From the NCBI GenBank assembly GCA_029204225.1, contig CM055100.1, positions 29,698,149 to 29,760,148 on the forward strand: 62,000 bases of DNA. The letters run 5' to 3'. Made by a program: the position numbers and the translations under genes. Positions 21,958 through 34,666 of this stretch are shown piece by piece (the stretch's first letter is position 1; each line of letters begins with the position of its first letter). Source of the stretch: Diphasiastrum complanatum (Eukaryota > Streptophyta > Lycopodiopsida > Lycopodiales > Lycopodiaceae). The notes under the pieces are model-generated. The model was not told the DNA's origin. It ran no database searches and saw only the letters and a program-made list of their open reading frames with translations.

Positions 21958-22549
21958 TGTTGGAGAAAGAGGGTGTGTGTGAGAGAGAAACGAAAGTAGC
22001 TCGAAAAGAAACGAACACAAAAAGAAGCAAACTCGAAACTCGAAAAAGAAATGAACTCAAAAAGAAAGTGTTCATGCGCAATGGTATGATCTATCTCACT
22101 CTTTTCCTAAACATGACTACGCTTATCAGACATGAACAGAATGTTAGTGATAGAAATCATATTCGATCTGATTACGTAGCCAAACATAAAGCAACAAAAC
22201 ATCAGAAAGATGATTTGTCGCGAACAATTTGCGAAGAGCTAGACTAAGCTCGACTGATAATCAGTTGCGAATTAGTCGCGAAAGGCAAGACTAAATATTA
22301 GTCGCGAACAGCTAGACTAATAATAATTCGCTAAGAACAGATTACCAGAATAAGCAATAAGAAAGCCAGACAGAATGTAGAAAAGCATAGCAATATTGAC
22401 ACAAATCTCAACGCAGAACAAACAGAGTTGTCATCAAATTAAGTATAACAAAATATATAGGTCAATAATGTTGTTGAGCACAAGACAATAGCAGACGAAA
22501 CCATGTGCTCTACAAAGCTAATCCAATCTGTGAAAGAAATAATGCTACA
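21958..22549 (-). repeat. Copia F2 5' LTR (592 bp)
   Basis: On the plus strand it runs from TGTTGGAG to AATGCTACA, so the element-strand ends are TGT...ACA. It aligns with the LTR remnants at 9185-9680 and 16985-17165. It contains AGTCGCGAA repeats (for example near 22269 and 22299). Confidence 0.8.
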
Positions 22550-22555
22550 TACCTA

Positions 22556-23677
22556 TGTAACTAGCAGTACTTCAGACCCCTATTAGTCCATTTAGTGTTA
22601 AGGGCTTGTTAGCAGATTCCAGAGAATCCCTAGATGTTGAGCCAAGCTGAAGACACAAGTTATCTCTCACCCATGACCGAGGAGGTCTCAGAAGGAGGAG
22701 AGCAGAAGAAGCTGAGAGCCAAGCATGAGAGCCGAGGAAGTACTAGCTAGGAAGACAGTGAGTTATCTATGTGAGCCTACATGGTGTATCCCAAAGAAGG
22801 AATGACCATGTAGGAGCTAGTCATATTTCCTAGGCTTTGTAGATTAATGTAGACCCCCCCCCCCCTTAAAATAGTTAGAGTGAGCCACCCTTTGATGGTG
22901 ACCTCTAGTGGAAGGGCAAATTCCACATGTAATTTCTAGTTTGATGGAATTGCCACTTGGGCTCCACATGGGCAGCCTTCTTACTTATTTAAGGGCCCCT
23001 CTGTCTTGTGAGGGAGCTTTAAACGTATTGTCAAGTTCTCTTGAGCAAATAAAGAGGATCCTCCACGAGTTATTGATGATTGCTAAGCTCTTGTTCATGG
23101 CAATGTTCTTGAGTGAAATTTCTATGAGCATTCTTGAATTCCTTGCATTGTGGATTAACTAGTTTCTGGTTTTCTAGTTTCTTGCTTAGTTGTGGATTAG
23201 AATTCACTTCTTGTTTATGGAATAAGGTAGAAATCAGCATTCAAGTAAACTAAATAGACTGGTTTGTGGTGTAGATCTTGCATACTCTCTTACAACCCAG
23301 TTCTTGATTGTTCTTGAGCAATATAAGCATCAAGAAATGAGTGTTTCTTGATTCTTAGACTGTTAAATGCTGCCAGGAATCTATTTTCTTGTTTCTTGAA
23401 TCTTGTTTCTTGTTTCAGTAGTTAATCTTGTCTTTGATTATTTGCTGATTCAATAGATAGTGGTAGGATTGCTCCCTGTTCTAAAATGTTGATTCTCTTG
23501 AGCTGAAGATGGTTACATGGCTGGTTTCTGCATGTAGCTGAGCATCGAAACTGTGTCTCCCACTGACAAGCTGGGAAATCCATGTTGAAATCGGAGTAAC
23601 GCTTCCGCTTGTAACTGTTCTAATAAGAAGAAAAACCATAAAGAACCGTGTTCACAGATTCACCGAATCTATGAACA
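22556..23677 (+). repeat. Gypsy-2 5' LTR (about 1.1 kb)
   Basis: It begins near TGTAACTAGCAG and ends ...GAACA before TTTGGCGCC. It contains a TATA-like TTATTTAAG near 22984 and an AATAAAG polyadenylation-like site near 23047, in promoter-then-poly(A) order for the plus strand. A C13 run is at about 22855. The start is tentative. No matching 3' LTR was recognised downstream in the window. Confidence 0.6.
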
Positions 23678-23690
23678 TTTGGCGCCAATC
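23678..23690 (+). other. Gypsy-2 primer-binding site
   Basis: TTTGGCGCCAATC, a TGGCGCC-type primer-binding site directly after the proposed LTR end. Confidence 0.7.
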
Positions 23691-23889
23691 CATAGCTACA
23701 CAAACGTTAAACCAAGCCATATCTCTTTCATCTGTGTTGCAACACAATCGCCTTGAGATCTTCTACACGTTCATTGCAGAGCTCACCACTTCGGTCCTGA
23801 CCGACGTGCCACTCATTTCTCAATCGGGGTCTCACGATCCTTACCAAGCTGAGCTCCACGACTCCAGTCTGGATCGGACCGCTACCTCA

Positions 23890-24205
23890 TACATCTCGAC
23901 CGAGCCACTACCTCAATATCCTGACATGTCCTGAGTTTCACCTCAACCGACATTTCTCGTTCAAATCTCGACCGGAGCCATAAGTCCAGATTTTGATCGA
24001 AGATCTCTTTGACATCTCGACCGAAGGAAACCTTCAGATCTCAACCGGAGCACTCTACTCAAATCTCAACCGAAGCACTCCGTTCAGATCTCAACCGGAG
24101 CACTCTGTTCAGATCTCAATTGGAGCACTCTGCTCAGATCTCAACCAGAGCACTCTGCTCAAATCTCAACCGAAGCACTTGCTCACACCTCAACCGACGT
24201 GTTCC
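23890..24205 (+). repeat. 25-bp tandem array 1 (left of gypsy-2 pol)
   Basis: About ten copies of ATCTCAACCGAAGCACTCTG plus five more bases, period 25 bp. The first copies (from about 23890 and 23965) are diverged. Because 25 is not a multiple of 3 and the unit has no stop, all frames stay open and encode a 25-residue super-repeat (QISTEAL, SNLNRST, SQPEHS). Confidence 0.9.
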
Positions 24206-24985
24206 ATTAGATAATATAAAAGTTCGAATAGCAGGTGTCAAGTTTGTTATCGATCGTGTCATCTTAGACATACCAGAAGATGTTAATACATATAAACTCC
24301 TTCTTGGTATACCCTGGTTCCATATGGCAGGTGTTGTCCAAGATTGGAAGCATAGTAAAATTACCTTTGGCAACCACGATAAACGAGTCACGATTGACTC
24401 AGCAGGCCATGTCAAGCCAGCCAAGGTATACGATGATTGGTCATCTACAACATATGACGAATCAGATAGTGTCCCGATCCCATAAAAAAGCCACTATACA
24501 CGAACCACGGACATAATCAATTGGGGTCATGCACTAGCCACCGTGGACTGTGCGGATTCCAATCGATGTCGTATTGAAATAGCTGCAGAAGATGTGGATA
24601 TTCTCCCATCTTCTACAGACATTGACACACCCATAATCCCGCTTATGATGATAGAACCCATTCCTATAGCCTGGTGCCCAGGAGAACCTAGTGTCTCTAC
24701 TGCCCATATTTCGGAAGAAGGTATTCTTTCCATGGATGATGTGGAAATGACAGATGAACATGTACTCCTCTATCTAGATGCTCAACGTTATCCGTCGAAA
24801 GTCATTCCTAAGGAAATCAAGACACCAGGCTCGTTGGCTCATGTCCAACTTACATCCAAGGTGCCCAACACACAAGCATATAGACCCAAATCCAAAGCAT
24901 ATACATGGGACATGTATCCAGACGAAGTCTGGCATACCATTGATGACGACATGATAAGTGAGGCAACAACACCGCCCACTTAAAA
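24009..24985 (+). pseudogene. Gypsy-2 array-protease fusion and linker
   Basis: The 158-codon frame starting at 24009 reads through the 25-bp array and then directly into protease-like sequence: VKFVIDRVILDIPEDVNTYK, LLLGIPWFHMAGVVQDW (the 'LGmpWL' region of gypsy PR), and KITFG. The first, DSG-bearing half of the protease is not recognisable. A stop at 24485 separates a second open stretch to 24983 that continues the linker toward RT (INWGHALATVDC at about 24510). No gag or zinc knuckle precedes it. The homologous part of gypsy-3 is at 45260-45600. Confidence 0.75.
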
Positions 24986-25370
24986 CCCACAAAAATCTCG
25001 GTTACAAAAAAATACAATTATTGATACAAAATTAACTGAGTGTAAAAAATAGATGCGTGCGAAGCTTAAACAACCGATAAAACCCTTGTCTAAGGAAACA
25101 GACAGAACCCAATCCGACCAAGCTTTCACATCCGGTAATGAATCAGCTCAAATGATTCCTAAAGTCCCAGAACATTATGTGGACCCACCTTTTGATCTTC
25201 TACAGAAGTTCAAAGACTTCACACTGGATGACGTTGTTATCTAGTTACCACAGCCACATCGGGAACCTACACCAAGTTCCAACTCCTTTGAAGGACCTGC
25301 TAAGACAATTCCACTAAACCTTAAAGATCATGATGAGGAGATAGATCGAATAGTTCATGTTGGTGCACAT
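24986..25370 (+). pseudogene. Gypsy-2 PR-RT linker
   Basis: Short open pieces (25053-25244 and on) interrupted by TAG codons. NSFEGPAKTIPLNLKDHDEE and IVHVGAHLSSTQLS match the same linker in gypsy-3 (46150-46240), which helps place both elements in one family. Confidence 0.65.
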
Positions 25371-26756
25371 TTGTCATCAACCCAACTTTCTGATTTCGAG
25401 ACCTTACTCTGCAAATATAGGGATGTATTTGGATGGAACTATACAGAAATGAAAGGAATTCCCCCTAAAATAGTCGTCCATAGGATTCCCTTAGAAAACA
25501 GTGCTAAGCTTGTTAGGGCTAAACCTTACCACAGTAACCCCATCTATCGTGAGAGGATCGATGAGGATATTAAGAAATTGCTGGATGTTGGCTTCATTCA
25601 TGAGGTCCAACATACTGATTGGGTATCACCCATTGTGGTTGTACCCAAGAAAAACGGCAAGCTTCGTATCTGTGTCGACCTCAAGAACCTTCATGCGGTT
25701 ACGAAGAAAGACCATTTTTCCTTGTCTTTAATGACCCAAATATTAGAGGAAATGGCAGGAGTTGAAGCTTTCAACTTCTTGGATGAATTCAGCGGTTATT
25801 TCCTTGTTCAAATAGCCCCTGAAGATAAACATAAAACGGCCTTTGCCACAGAGAACGGGGTTTACGCTTATAACGTTATGCCTTTTGGCTTATGTGACGC
25901 CCCCTCAATGTTCCAACGGGTCATGCAACTGGCCTTTCAAGATCTGTTACATCGGATCATAGAGATTTATCTTGACGATCTAGGTGTACATTCTTCCGCA
26001 ACTACGCACCTTGATGCCCTAGAGAAAATCTTCATCCGCTCTCGTAGATTTGGCATCTCACTAAACCCTGATAAATGCCAAATATGGGTCACCCATGGGG
26101 TCATATTCAGGCATATAATTTTAAAGGACGGTATTTCTATCGACCCATCCAAAATCAAGGTTATCGTGGACATGCCCTTACCTGCAACAGTGAAGGAAGT
26201 ATATGTCTTCCTCGGTCATACCAACTACTATCGCATCTTTATAATCAACTATGCAGGCAAGGCACGCCTCGTTTATTTAGTTGTGGTAGATCCTCGCTGG
26301 ACCGAAGAACAAATTAAAGCCTTTGAGGAGTTGAAAATAGCCCTCACAACGACTCCCATACTCCGCTCACCAGATTACACGAAAGAATTCCATGTGCATA
26401 CTGACGCAAGTAAGTATACCGATCTTCTTGCACAACCGAACGAGTATGACAAAGACTTTCCCATATGTTTCTTAAGCAGACAACTGGTGCCTGCTGAAGT
26501 AAACTGTACAACTACCGAGAGAGAAGCATTGGCTATGGTCTATGCAGTACAACAACTACGACATAATTTATTAGGCCAGACCTTTGCTTTCTACGCAAAC
26601 CATCAAGCCCTTCTATATATCGTTAATAAGTGCTGTAAGATGGGACACATAGCTCGATGGCTGCTGATTTTTGAGGAATTTAATTTCCGTGTAGTCATTC
26701 GGAAAGGGACCCAATATTTCATGGCGGACCAACCTTTCCATACTACCAAGTGCTGA
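25371..26756 (+). pseudogene. Gypsy-2 reverse transcriptase and RNase H
   Basis: The longest open frame in the window (461 codons). RT motifs in order: HRIPLENSAKLVRAKPYH, EVQHTDWVSPIVVVPKKNGK, RICVDLKNLHAVTKKDHF, FLDEFSGYF, MPFGLCDAPSMFQRVMQ, and the catalytic EIYLDDLGVHS with both aspartates. Then NYYRIF and RNase H FHVHTDASKYTDLLAQP (about five residues short), REALAMVYAVQQLRHNL, and FYANHQALLYIV. In the last motif the expected catalytic D is N. The RT could be functional in sequence, whereas RNase H is probably not. It ends at a TGA at 26754-26756. Confidence 0.93.
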
Positions 26757-28105
26757 AAAAGCAACTGCACCAGTCAACGATAATCTCCCTGATGCATGCC
26801 TTTTTCAGATCGATGCTACGCCCTTATGGGTTGAGGAGATCACTCAGTTCCTCACAACAGGCAGACTAAAAGAAGGCCTGAGTACAACGGAATTTTTTTT
26901 TAATAAAAGCAGCACCCTTTCAGTTAATAGCGAGACAACTCTACAAAAGGGGCATTGATGGCATTATTCGACGATGTGCTTATGAATCTGAGATATGACC
27001 GATAATATCTCAGGCCCATGAGGGCATTGGGGGTGGCCACTTTTCTGCTGAAGCCACAACGAAGATTATCCTTCGAGCAGGATTGTGTTGGCCATCTTTG
27101 TTTAAGGACACGTTTGCTGTCATTAAAGCTTGTGATGTCTGACAACGAGCAAAGAAAAATACCAAAGCAGACTTCACGCCACTGACTCCCATTATAGAAG
27201 GCGAAGTCTTCCATAAGTGGGAGATTGACTTTGTTGGACCAATCAGTCCAGTAGCAAAACACACCCAAGCTCACTACATCCTTATAGCCACAGATTACGC
27301 CACTAAGTGGGTTGAGGCTCGAGCAACGAAGGACGTCAACGCAAAAACAGTCGCACGTTTCCTTTACGAAAACATTATTACACGTTTTGGCTATCCCATA
27401 GAACTAGTTAGTGATCGCGGCACGCATTTTTTAAATGTTGTCGTTGATAACCTCCTACGTCATTACCTGGTCGTTCACAGAAAAAATACACTGTACTATC
27501 CTAGGTGTAATGGCCAGGCTGAATCAACTAACAAGACGATCTATAAAATTTTAACCAAGATAGTTGAAACCAGTTGCTCTAATTGGAAAACAAAACTTTT
27601 CTCAACTATCTGGGCTTACCGCACCACCCCGAAGAAAGCCATTGGGTGGATTACACCTTTCCACTTAGTATATGGTCAAGAGACGGTAATGCCCGTAGAA
27701 TTTTTAGTACCTTCACTAAGAGTTATGGAAGCTTTTTCAACAGATCTCTGTGAAAAGGCTTCAATAGAACAACAAGTCAAAACCAGGCTATTTACGTTAG
27801 CCCAGTTATGCGAGACGAGACTAATATCTTATCATGCACAACTAGTTAACAAACGACGCCAAAAGGCCTGGCATGACCGTCACCTGTGCAATAAAGATCT
27901 ACATTTAGGTGACCAAGTGCTTCTTTATACATTAGAAGCACCCCAGCAAATTGAAGTTTAGAAATGAGGGGCCATACGTTATTAATAAAATTTTTCCTAA
28001 TGGTGCAGTCCAATTAAAAACACTTGACGGGATACTCCTAGACACTGTCGTAAACGGTGGTCATCTGCGGCGGTATTACGAAGAGTTGTTCTTTGTTGAC
28101 CCACT
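26757..28105 (+). pseudogene. Gypsy-2 integrase
   Basis: In frames broken by a few stops: the zinc-binding region (HEGIGGGHFSAEATT...; the C-x2-C pair is damaged, with CDV followed by a stop at 27140), then the core with WEIDFVGPISPVAKHT, IELVSDRGTHFLN and YYPRCNGQAESTNK. The D, D and E catalytic residues are present. The C-terminal part follows: TPFHLVYGQETVMPVEF, RRQKAWHDRHL, LGDQVLLYTLEAP. No chromodomain is seen. The final residues RRYYEELFFVDPL end at 28108, and no LTR follows. Confidence 0.9.
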
Positions 28106-28511
28106 TTAACATCTTTTCCCTAGTATATATTCTACATTTTTTTTATTTTATTATTTTTATTTTTATTTTTATTTTATCGCTTGTGATTCTTATTTTGCAT
28201 GCCTATTTTTCACCTAGTTATTTGTTTATACTTCATACCATTACTTCTATACTTTCTATGCATTTTTTTTTTCAGTACATACTCATGGGTCATGGATGTT
28301 CTAGATCAACAAAGGATAGACTACATAGTAGGAAATAATATTCACACTTTAGCCACCTCATCTCTGTCTGACTGGTATCTCAGGCATACAAACATCCCTG
28401 GAAATACACTCTTTTCATAAGAACTTCTTCTCCGGGCCACAATCATATTTTTTCCTTGAAGTTCTTCACTTGCATAAAACAGATCCATTCTTTCATATTA
28501 AGGTTTTGTCA
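28106..28511 (+). other. Gypsy-2 post-pol spacer
   Basis: A T-rich stretch with TTTTTATTTT runs (28140-28185) and a 73-codon open frame (28199-28420) that I do not recognise. Confidence 0.4.
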
Positions 28512-28835
28512 AATCTCAACCGACGGGGTCCGCTCAACTCTCAACCGAAGTGCTTCTACCAAATCTCAACCGAAGCACTTTCCTCAAATCTCAACCGAAG
28601 CACTTTCCTCAAATCTCGACCGAAGCATTTAATCAAGTCTCGACTGGAGCGGTTCTATCAAGTCTTGACCGGAGCTTTCCTGTCAGATCTCAACCGGAGC
28701 GGTTCTATCAAGTCTCGACCGAAGCTTTCCTGTCAGATCTCAACCGGAGCGTTTCAGTCAAATCTCAACCGGAGCACTTTGCTCAGATCTCAACTGGAGC
28801 ACTCTGCTCAGATCTCAACCAGAGGACCTACATTC
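28512..28835 (+). repeat. 25-bp tandem array 2 (right of gypsy-2 pol)
   Basis: About thirteen copies of the same 25-bp unit as array 1 (TCTCAACCGAAGCACTTTCC and variants with GGAGCG). Two overlapping frames of 140 and 209 codons stay open through it, which is a property of the repeat rather than proof of a protein. Confidence 0.9.
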
Positions 28836-29428
28836 AAATTTCACGAACTGGCACATCCCATCTTGCTTGCAACCAGACGACGACGACAATAAATGCCCTC
28901 ACCCCAACGCCATTCGCACCTCAGCGAAGTGCGAACTCGATCTGCAGCGATTTTCTTGCCACTGTGGCCAATCCTGGCGCTCGACTTTTCAATCCTTTAG
29001 TTATTATCTTCACACCATCTCTACAATCTATCAACCACCATCGTTACCACTCCCTTGCGAGCACCATCACCGAAACTTTACAACCTAACGTCACCGGCAG
29101 AAAACATCATATTACAAGTTTTCGCATGCTGAGGGGTAGTGTCACGCGAGCACTCATCACGCTCCCATTACAATATTGAACATCATCCAAATCAATATCA
29201 CAAACTGTATATTTTCAGCCCACTTCATTTCTCACACATATCCACCTCCATAACATCACCACCCTTGTCAAACACCTCCGCTTTCTGATATTCCACTCTC
29301 CATCATTCTTAACTCCATCTCATTCTGCTCCCACCCTTATTTACATCATATTTCATTTGCCACCACACCGTTCTATCCAACACAACCAACTTCCACACAT
29401 ATTCCATACCCCTCTGCACCGCCATTTT
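28836..29428 (+). other. Spacer between arrays 2 and 3
   Basis: C- and A-rich sequence with an open extension from array 2 to 29179 and no family signature. Confidence 0.4.
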
Positions 29429-29735
29429 TGTCTCGACCAGAGCCACTCCTTCACATCTTGACCAGAGCCACTCCTTTACATCTCAACTGGAGTTAATCCT
29501 TCACATCTCAACCGAAGTCCTTCCTTCACATCTCAACCGAAGCCTTTTCATCTCAACCGAAGCCCTTCCTTTCATCTCAACCGAAGCCCGTCCTTCACAT
29601 CTCAACCGAAGCCTTTTCATCTCAACCGAAGCCCGTCCTTTTCATCTCAACCGAAGCCCGTCCTTCACATCTCAATCGAAGCCAGTCCTTCAAATCTCAA
29701 CCGACGCCATTCCTTCAAATCTCAACCGACTCAGT
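29429..29735 (+). repeat. 24-25-bp tandem array 3
   Basis: About thirteen copies of CATCTCAACCGAAGCCCTTC-type units with variable length, related to arrays 1 and 2 by the shared core TCTCAACCGAAGC. It ends 35 bp before the ATG of the following open region. Confidence 0.88.
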
Positions 29736-29769
29736 TTTTCCAAAACCTTCTTTCTTCCATTTCACCACC

Positions 29770-32700
29770 ATGTCGTCCAATTCTAGTTCAAGTTCTGATG
29801 ATCCCGAAGCAAGCAAGCTCGACATCCAACTGTGCAAGTTAGATCTTACAGAGATGCAGACCTGGTACTAGCAGCGGGAGTCCTTCTTCAAGGAAATTAA
29901 ATTTTAGATCCCTGTCTTGACATGTTATCAAAGCCCGTACCTAGTACACATGGCATATGCCAATTATCATACCACGGCAAGATCATGTCAAATCATAGTT
30001 CCACCTGTCAGGAATTATGTTTATAACATATCTTTTGCGGCAGCCGACTTGCAATCTTATGGGTTCCCGCGGGGACCAAATACTGTCACAAGGACACTCC
30101 AAAAGATAGAGCAAATGACATACTTCAAGTACATTGATCCCTCTATGACTAAATGGAAGAATAAGGATGGGTATAGACTGGAAGCCATCAATGACAAGCA
30201 GCTTCAAGCAGCATGTGCCTATCTCACCAGATGCACACAAAAACCACGAATGAAAGTGCTGAGGGTACCCATGTCCCTGTTTCACATGATGGCAGATTCA
30301 CGACTACATGCCCAGAACCTCTATGATTGGGCACAATTTGCTTCGAACTGTCTACATGAGTGCATTAAGAACAAGCAACCCATCACAATATTGGAATATC
30401 TGATGACAGATATCACTCTTCACCAAGTACAGAACGGGCCAAAGCTTCAACAACAACTGCAGCTTGCGGACAAGGCATGGGACATCCCCATTGAACCAAA
30501 AAAGTCCAAGCATGCATGATCAAGAACTACCTCCCCATTGGGATCCCAGCCTAAAAGGGTCAACACAAGTATACTCCCACTAGTACGGAGGCAAACAAGC
30601 CCACAATCGGATCCACAAGCAACTGCAACATCCGAAGCTCAAGAGGCCGAAACCTCCAAGGCCCAGTTGCCTGACACACAACAACAAAGAATGCAAAAGA
30701 AGCTTCAAGCTGGGAGCACATCACCAGTGGGATCAGCTTCAGATGGTTCCACCTCAGATGATGGCAGCTCATCCACGGCATCACAACAGCACTCGTCGCC
30801 CTCACATGTCATCGACGGGGGTGATGGAGCAACGACATCAGCAGCAGCCCAACATATGACAACCTCACACCCTACTACTCCACCAGACGAAGTCACCACC
30901 CCACCCACATTGATTACCATGCCAATGCCAACAACATCACCAATGGCACAAGATTTGGGGGGGCGGGAGGGGGGGGGAGGAGTGGGGATATCCAGTCCCT
31001 AGGACACAGAGGCGGCCCAACAATCACAAGGCCAACAACCACAGGCCCAACAAGTCCACACATTGGACACATCGCAATATTTTGATGCTGAGGATTTGAT
31101 GGAAATAAGCGATGACGAGCCATAGAAGGAGAAGCAATCAGGAAGAAGTCTGACCCCTCCACTAACCACCATGACCACAACAACAACAGTTACTAACATC
31201 ATCCCTCCACTACCTCCACCTCCATCTTCAGCACTGACACAACGCTTATTTTTTGGTTTAGCCTCACCATTTCACACTCTAGATTAGTACCCAGCTCTCA
31301 CTAACCCTAAAAAGCTCATTGAAGCAGCCAAGCGCTCGATGATAGGCCTATCCGAAATGAGCTACCACATGCATTGGTTGGTGAGCCAGTATCAAGTGCT
31401 CGAGAGCAAGGTCCAACATCAAGACCAGGAAATTGTGCGATATCAAAGGCTGGCCAAAGAAAAAGAGGAAGAGACAATGGAAACCAGATCCATGATGGTC
31501 AGGCAGAAATCCACTTTGGAAGAGGTCCAGCAACAACTGAAGCACCAGATGATCCAAATCAACCAAGTATGAGATGGATCATCGGGTACAACAGCAGTCG
31601 ATGTTCCTCTAGTCAGGCCTGAGGACATTCAATTCTAGGCCCCACAGGCCTCAGCCATCCGGATGGAGAAATACGTGCGGCTAATCCAAGAACGAAAAGC
31701 CGAATTATTTTTTTTCAAAACATTGTGGCCAAAAAAGAGAAGATCATCCTGGAGTCCCAGAAGCATCTAAAAGAAACCACGAAGGCCCTGCAACAAGTCT
31801 TGGACAAGGTGAACCAATTATGAGACACGACGAAGGCCCTGCAGCAAGTCTTGGACAAGGTGAACCAATTATGAGACACGGCGTGCAAGGCCCAACCAGG
31901 TGCTCAAGTAACAAAGCCACGAGACGATGATGGGAATGATGGAGCAGAGAATCAAGGCGGACAAATCCACCCTTCAGACGGTAGCTCGGGATCGGGTGGC
32001 TAGAGAGCCGAGGTTGCTTCCTGAACTTTTCCCCGACTCCCTCCCACTTTCAACCCCTCCTCCTACTCTGCTTTCAACTCTTCCGAAACAGTCATTTCGA
32101 CTTACCCGATTCTTTCATCTTCCCTCTCTCCATCATCTCCTAGCAAAAAAATGGGCCCATCAAAAGGCCCAGTTGACACCTACAAAGCCCGACGGGATGA
32201 GTTTCTCCAACAACTCCACTCCCCCGGTGCGGCGTATAGCTTGTTGATCCCACCTCCTCCTAAACCTATCACCCCCGCACCCCTCTCTCCAGATCATTCC
32301 ATCCCTGACCTTCCAGAAACTAACACAGACATGGGGGGTGATGATGACTTCCTGGCGGATCAACCAGAGACAAGAAGATTCTCGCCCAAGCAAGACACGA
32401 GCGCAACTGAGCCTCGACAAGTGAGCGAGCAAAAGAGAAAGATACGAGCACCAAGGCCCTAGATGATTATCTGGCAAGGCCATCCCAACCGCGTAGGACA
32501 ACTTCCCCTACCAAGCCCAGAGGCAAATTGGCTGATACACGAAAATCAGAAAAGTTTGAAAGAAAATACCCTCCCAACATGAGGGGAGGCAAAGAAGACA
32601 TCGATCAAAGCCAATACTCCACCAGGGCCGAGATCCTTGCCACGCTACAACTGCAGCTAGAATGGCGGAATAAAGTCCTGAAGGATAGCAGGCGACTTCA

Positions 32701-33016
32701 AGAGTATTTGAAGGCACCGACATGGAAGCGAGTGGATCCTTTCTACACGCCACTCAAACGCAAAAACCCATGGCTGGTGGAAAAGCCGCGAGTAGAGTTG
32801 GTAAACTGGCCAGTCATCCCAGGAATTTCAGAGAGAACCACCTCGGATGATCTGAGGATGCAGTTACTCGACTTCGGGCATAAATACAAATCAAGTGCCG
32901 ATCTTTGCATGCAGGAAAGTGCCGAATATTGCAGATCCATGGCCTTTCTGATGCAGCAAGATTGTTTTTGGGATCGAGGCTTGGATCCCATCAAAATCAA
33001 CAATGTGAATGATTAA
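29770..33016 (+). pseudogene. Long extra open region downstream of gypsy-2 pol (function unknown)
   Basis: A start MSSNSSSSSDDPEASKL at 29770 opens about 1,080 codons broken by roughly eight stops (mostly TAG, some TGA) and at least two frameshifts (near 31720 and 32455). A folded-looking N-terminal part (29917-30519: FAAADLQSYGFPRGPNTVTR, PRMKVLRVPMSLFHMMADSR) is followed by a long S/T/P/Q-rich stretch. Next is a coiled-coil-like segment (31339-31880: VLESKVQHQDQEIVRYQRLA, TLEEVQQQLKHQ). The C-terminal part (32528-33016) is basic and hydrophobic. I recognise no family. It may be an additional retroelement ORF, a transduced host gene or an unrelated gene. There is no zinc knuckle. Confidence 0.55.
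31780..31881 (+). repeat. 51-bp tandem duplication in the coiled-coil region
   Basis: Two copies (from 31780 and 31831) encode TKALQQVLDKVNQL followed by TGA. Both carry the same TGA where CGA is likely ancestral. Confidence 0.85.
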
Positions 33017-34450
<1,434 letters not shown>

Positions 34451-34666
34451 TCTCAAATTGCCTTATGAACTTTATACACTCTTTGATATCCACTCTTTTG
34501 TACTCTTATGAGTTTTCCCATATTCTATTAATAAAAAAAGTATTATTTTCTTCTTTTGTCTCAAATTGCCTTATGGCCTTTATACACTCTTTGATATCCA
34601 CTCTTTCGTACTCTTATGAGTTTTCCCATATTCTATTAATAAAAATAGTATTATTTTCTTCTTTTC
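34451..34666. repeat. 108-bp direct tandem duplication
   Basis: 34451-34558 and 34559-34666 are nearly identical (TCTCAAATTGCCTTATG starts both). The 108-bp period keeps a 100-codon plus-strand frame open across both copies; that frame is otherwise unsupported. Confidence 0.9.

Noticed and set aside
23890-29735. The 25-bp arrays as a CRISPR-like array
   Set aside because: Units are contiguous with no unique spacers, no cas genes are present, and the context is a plant retrotransposon.
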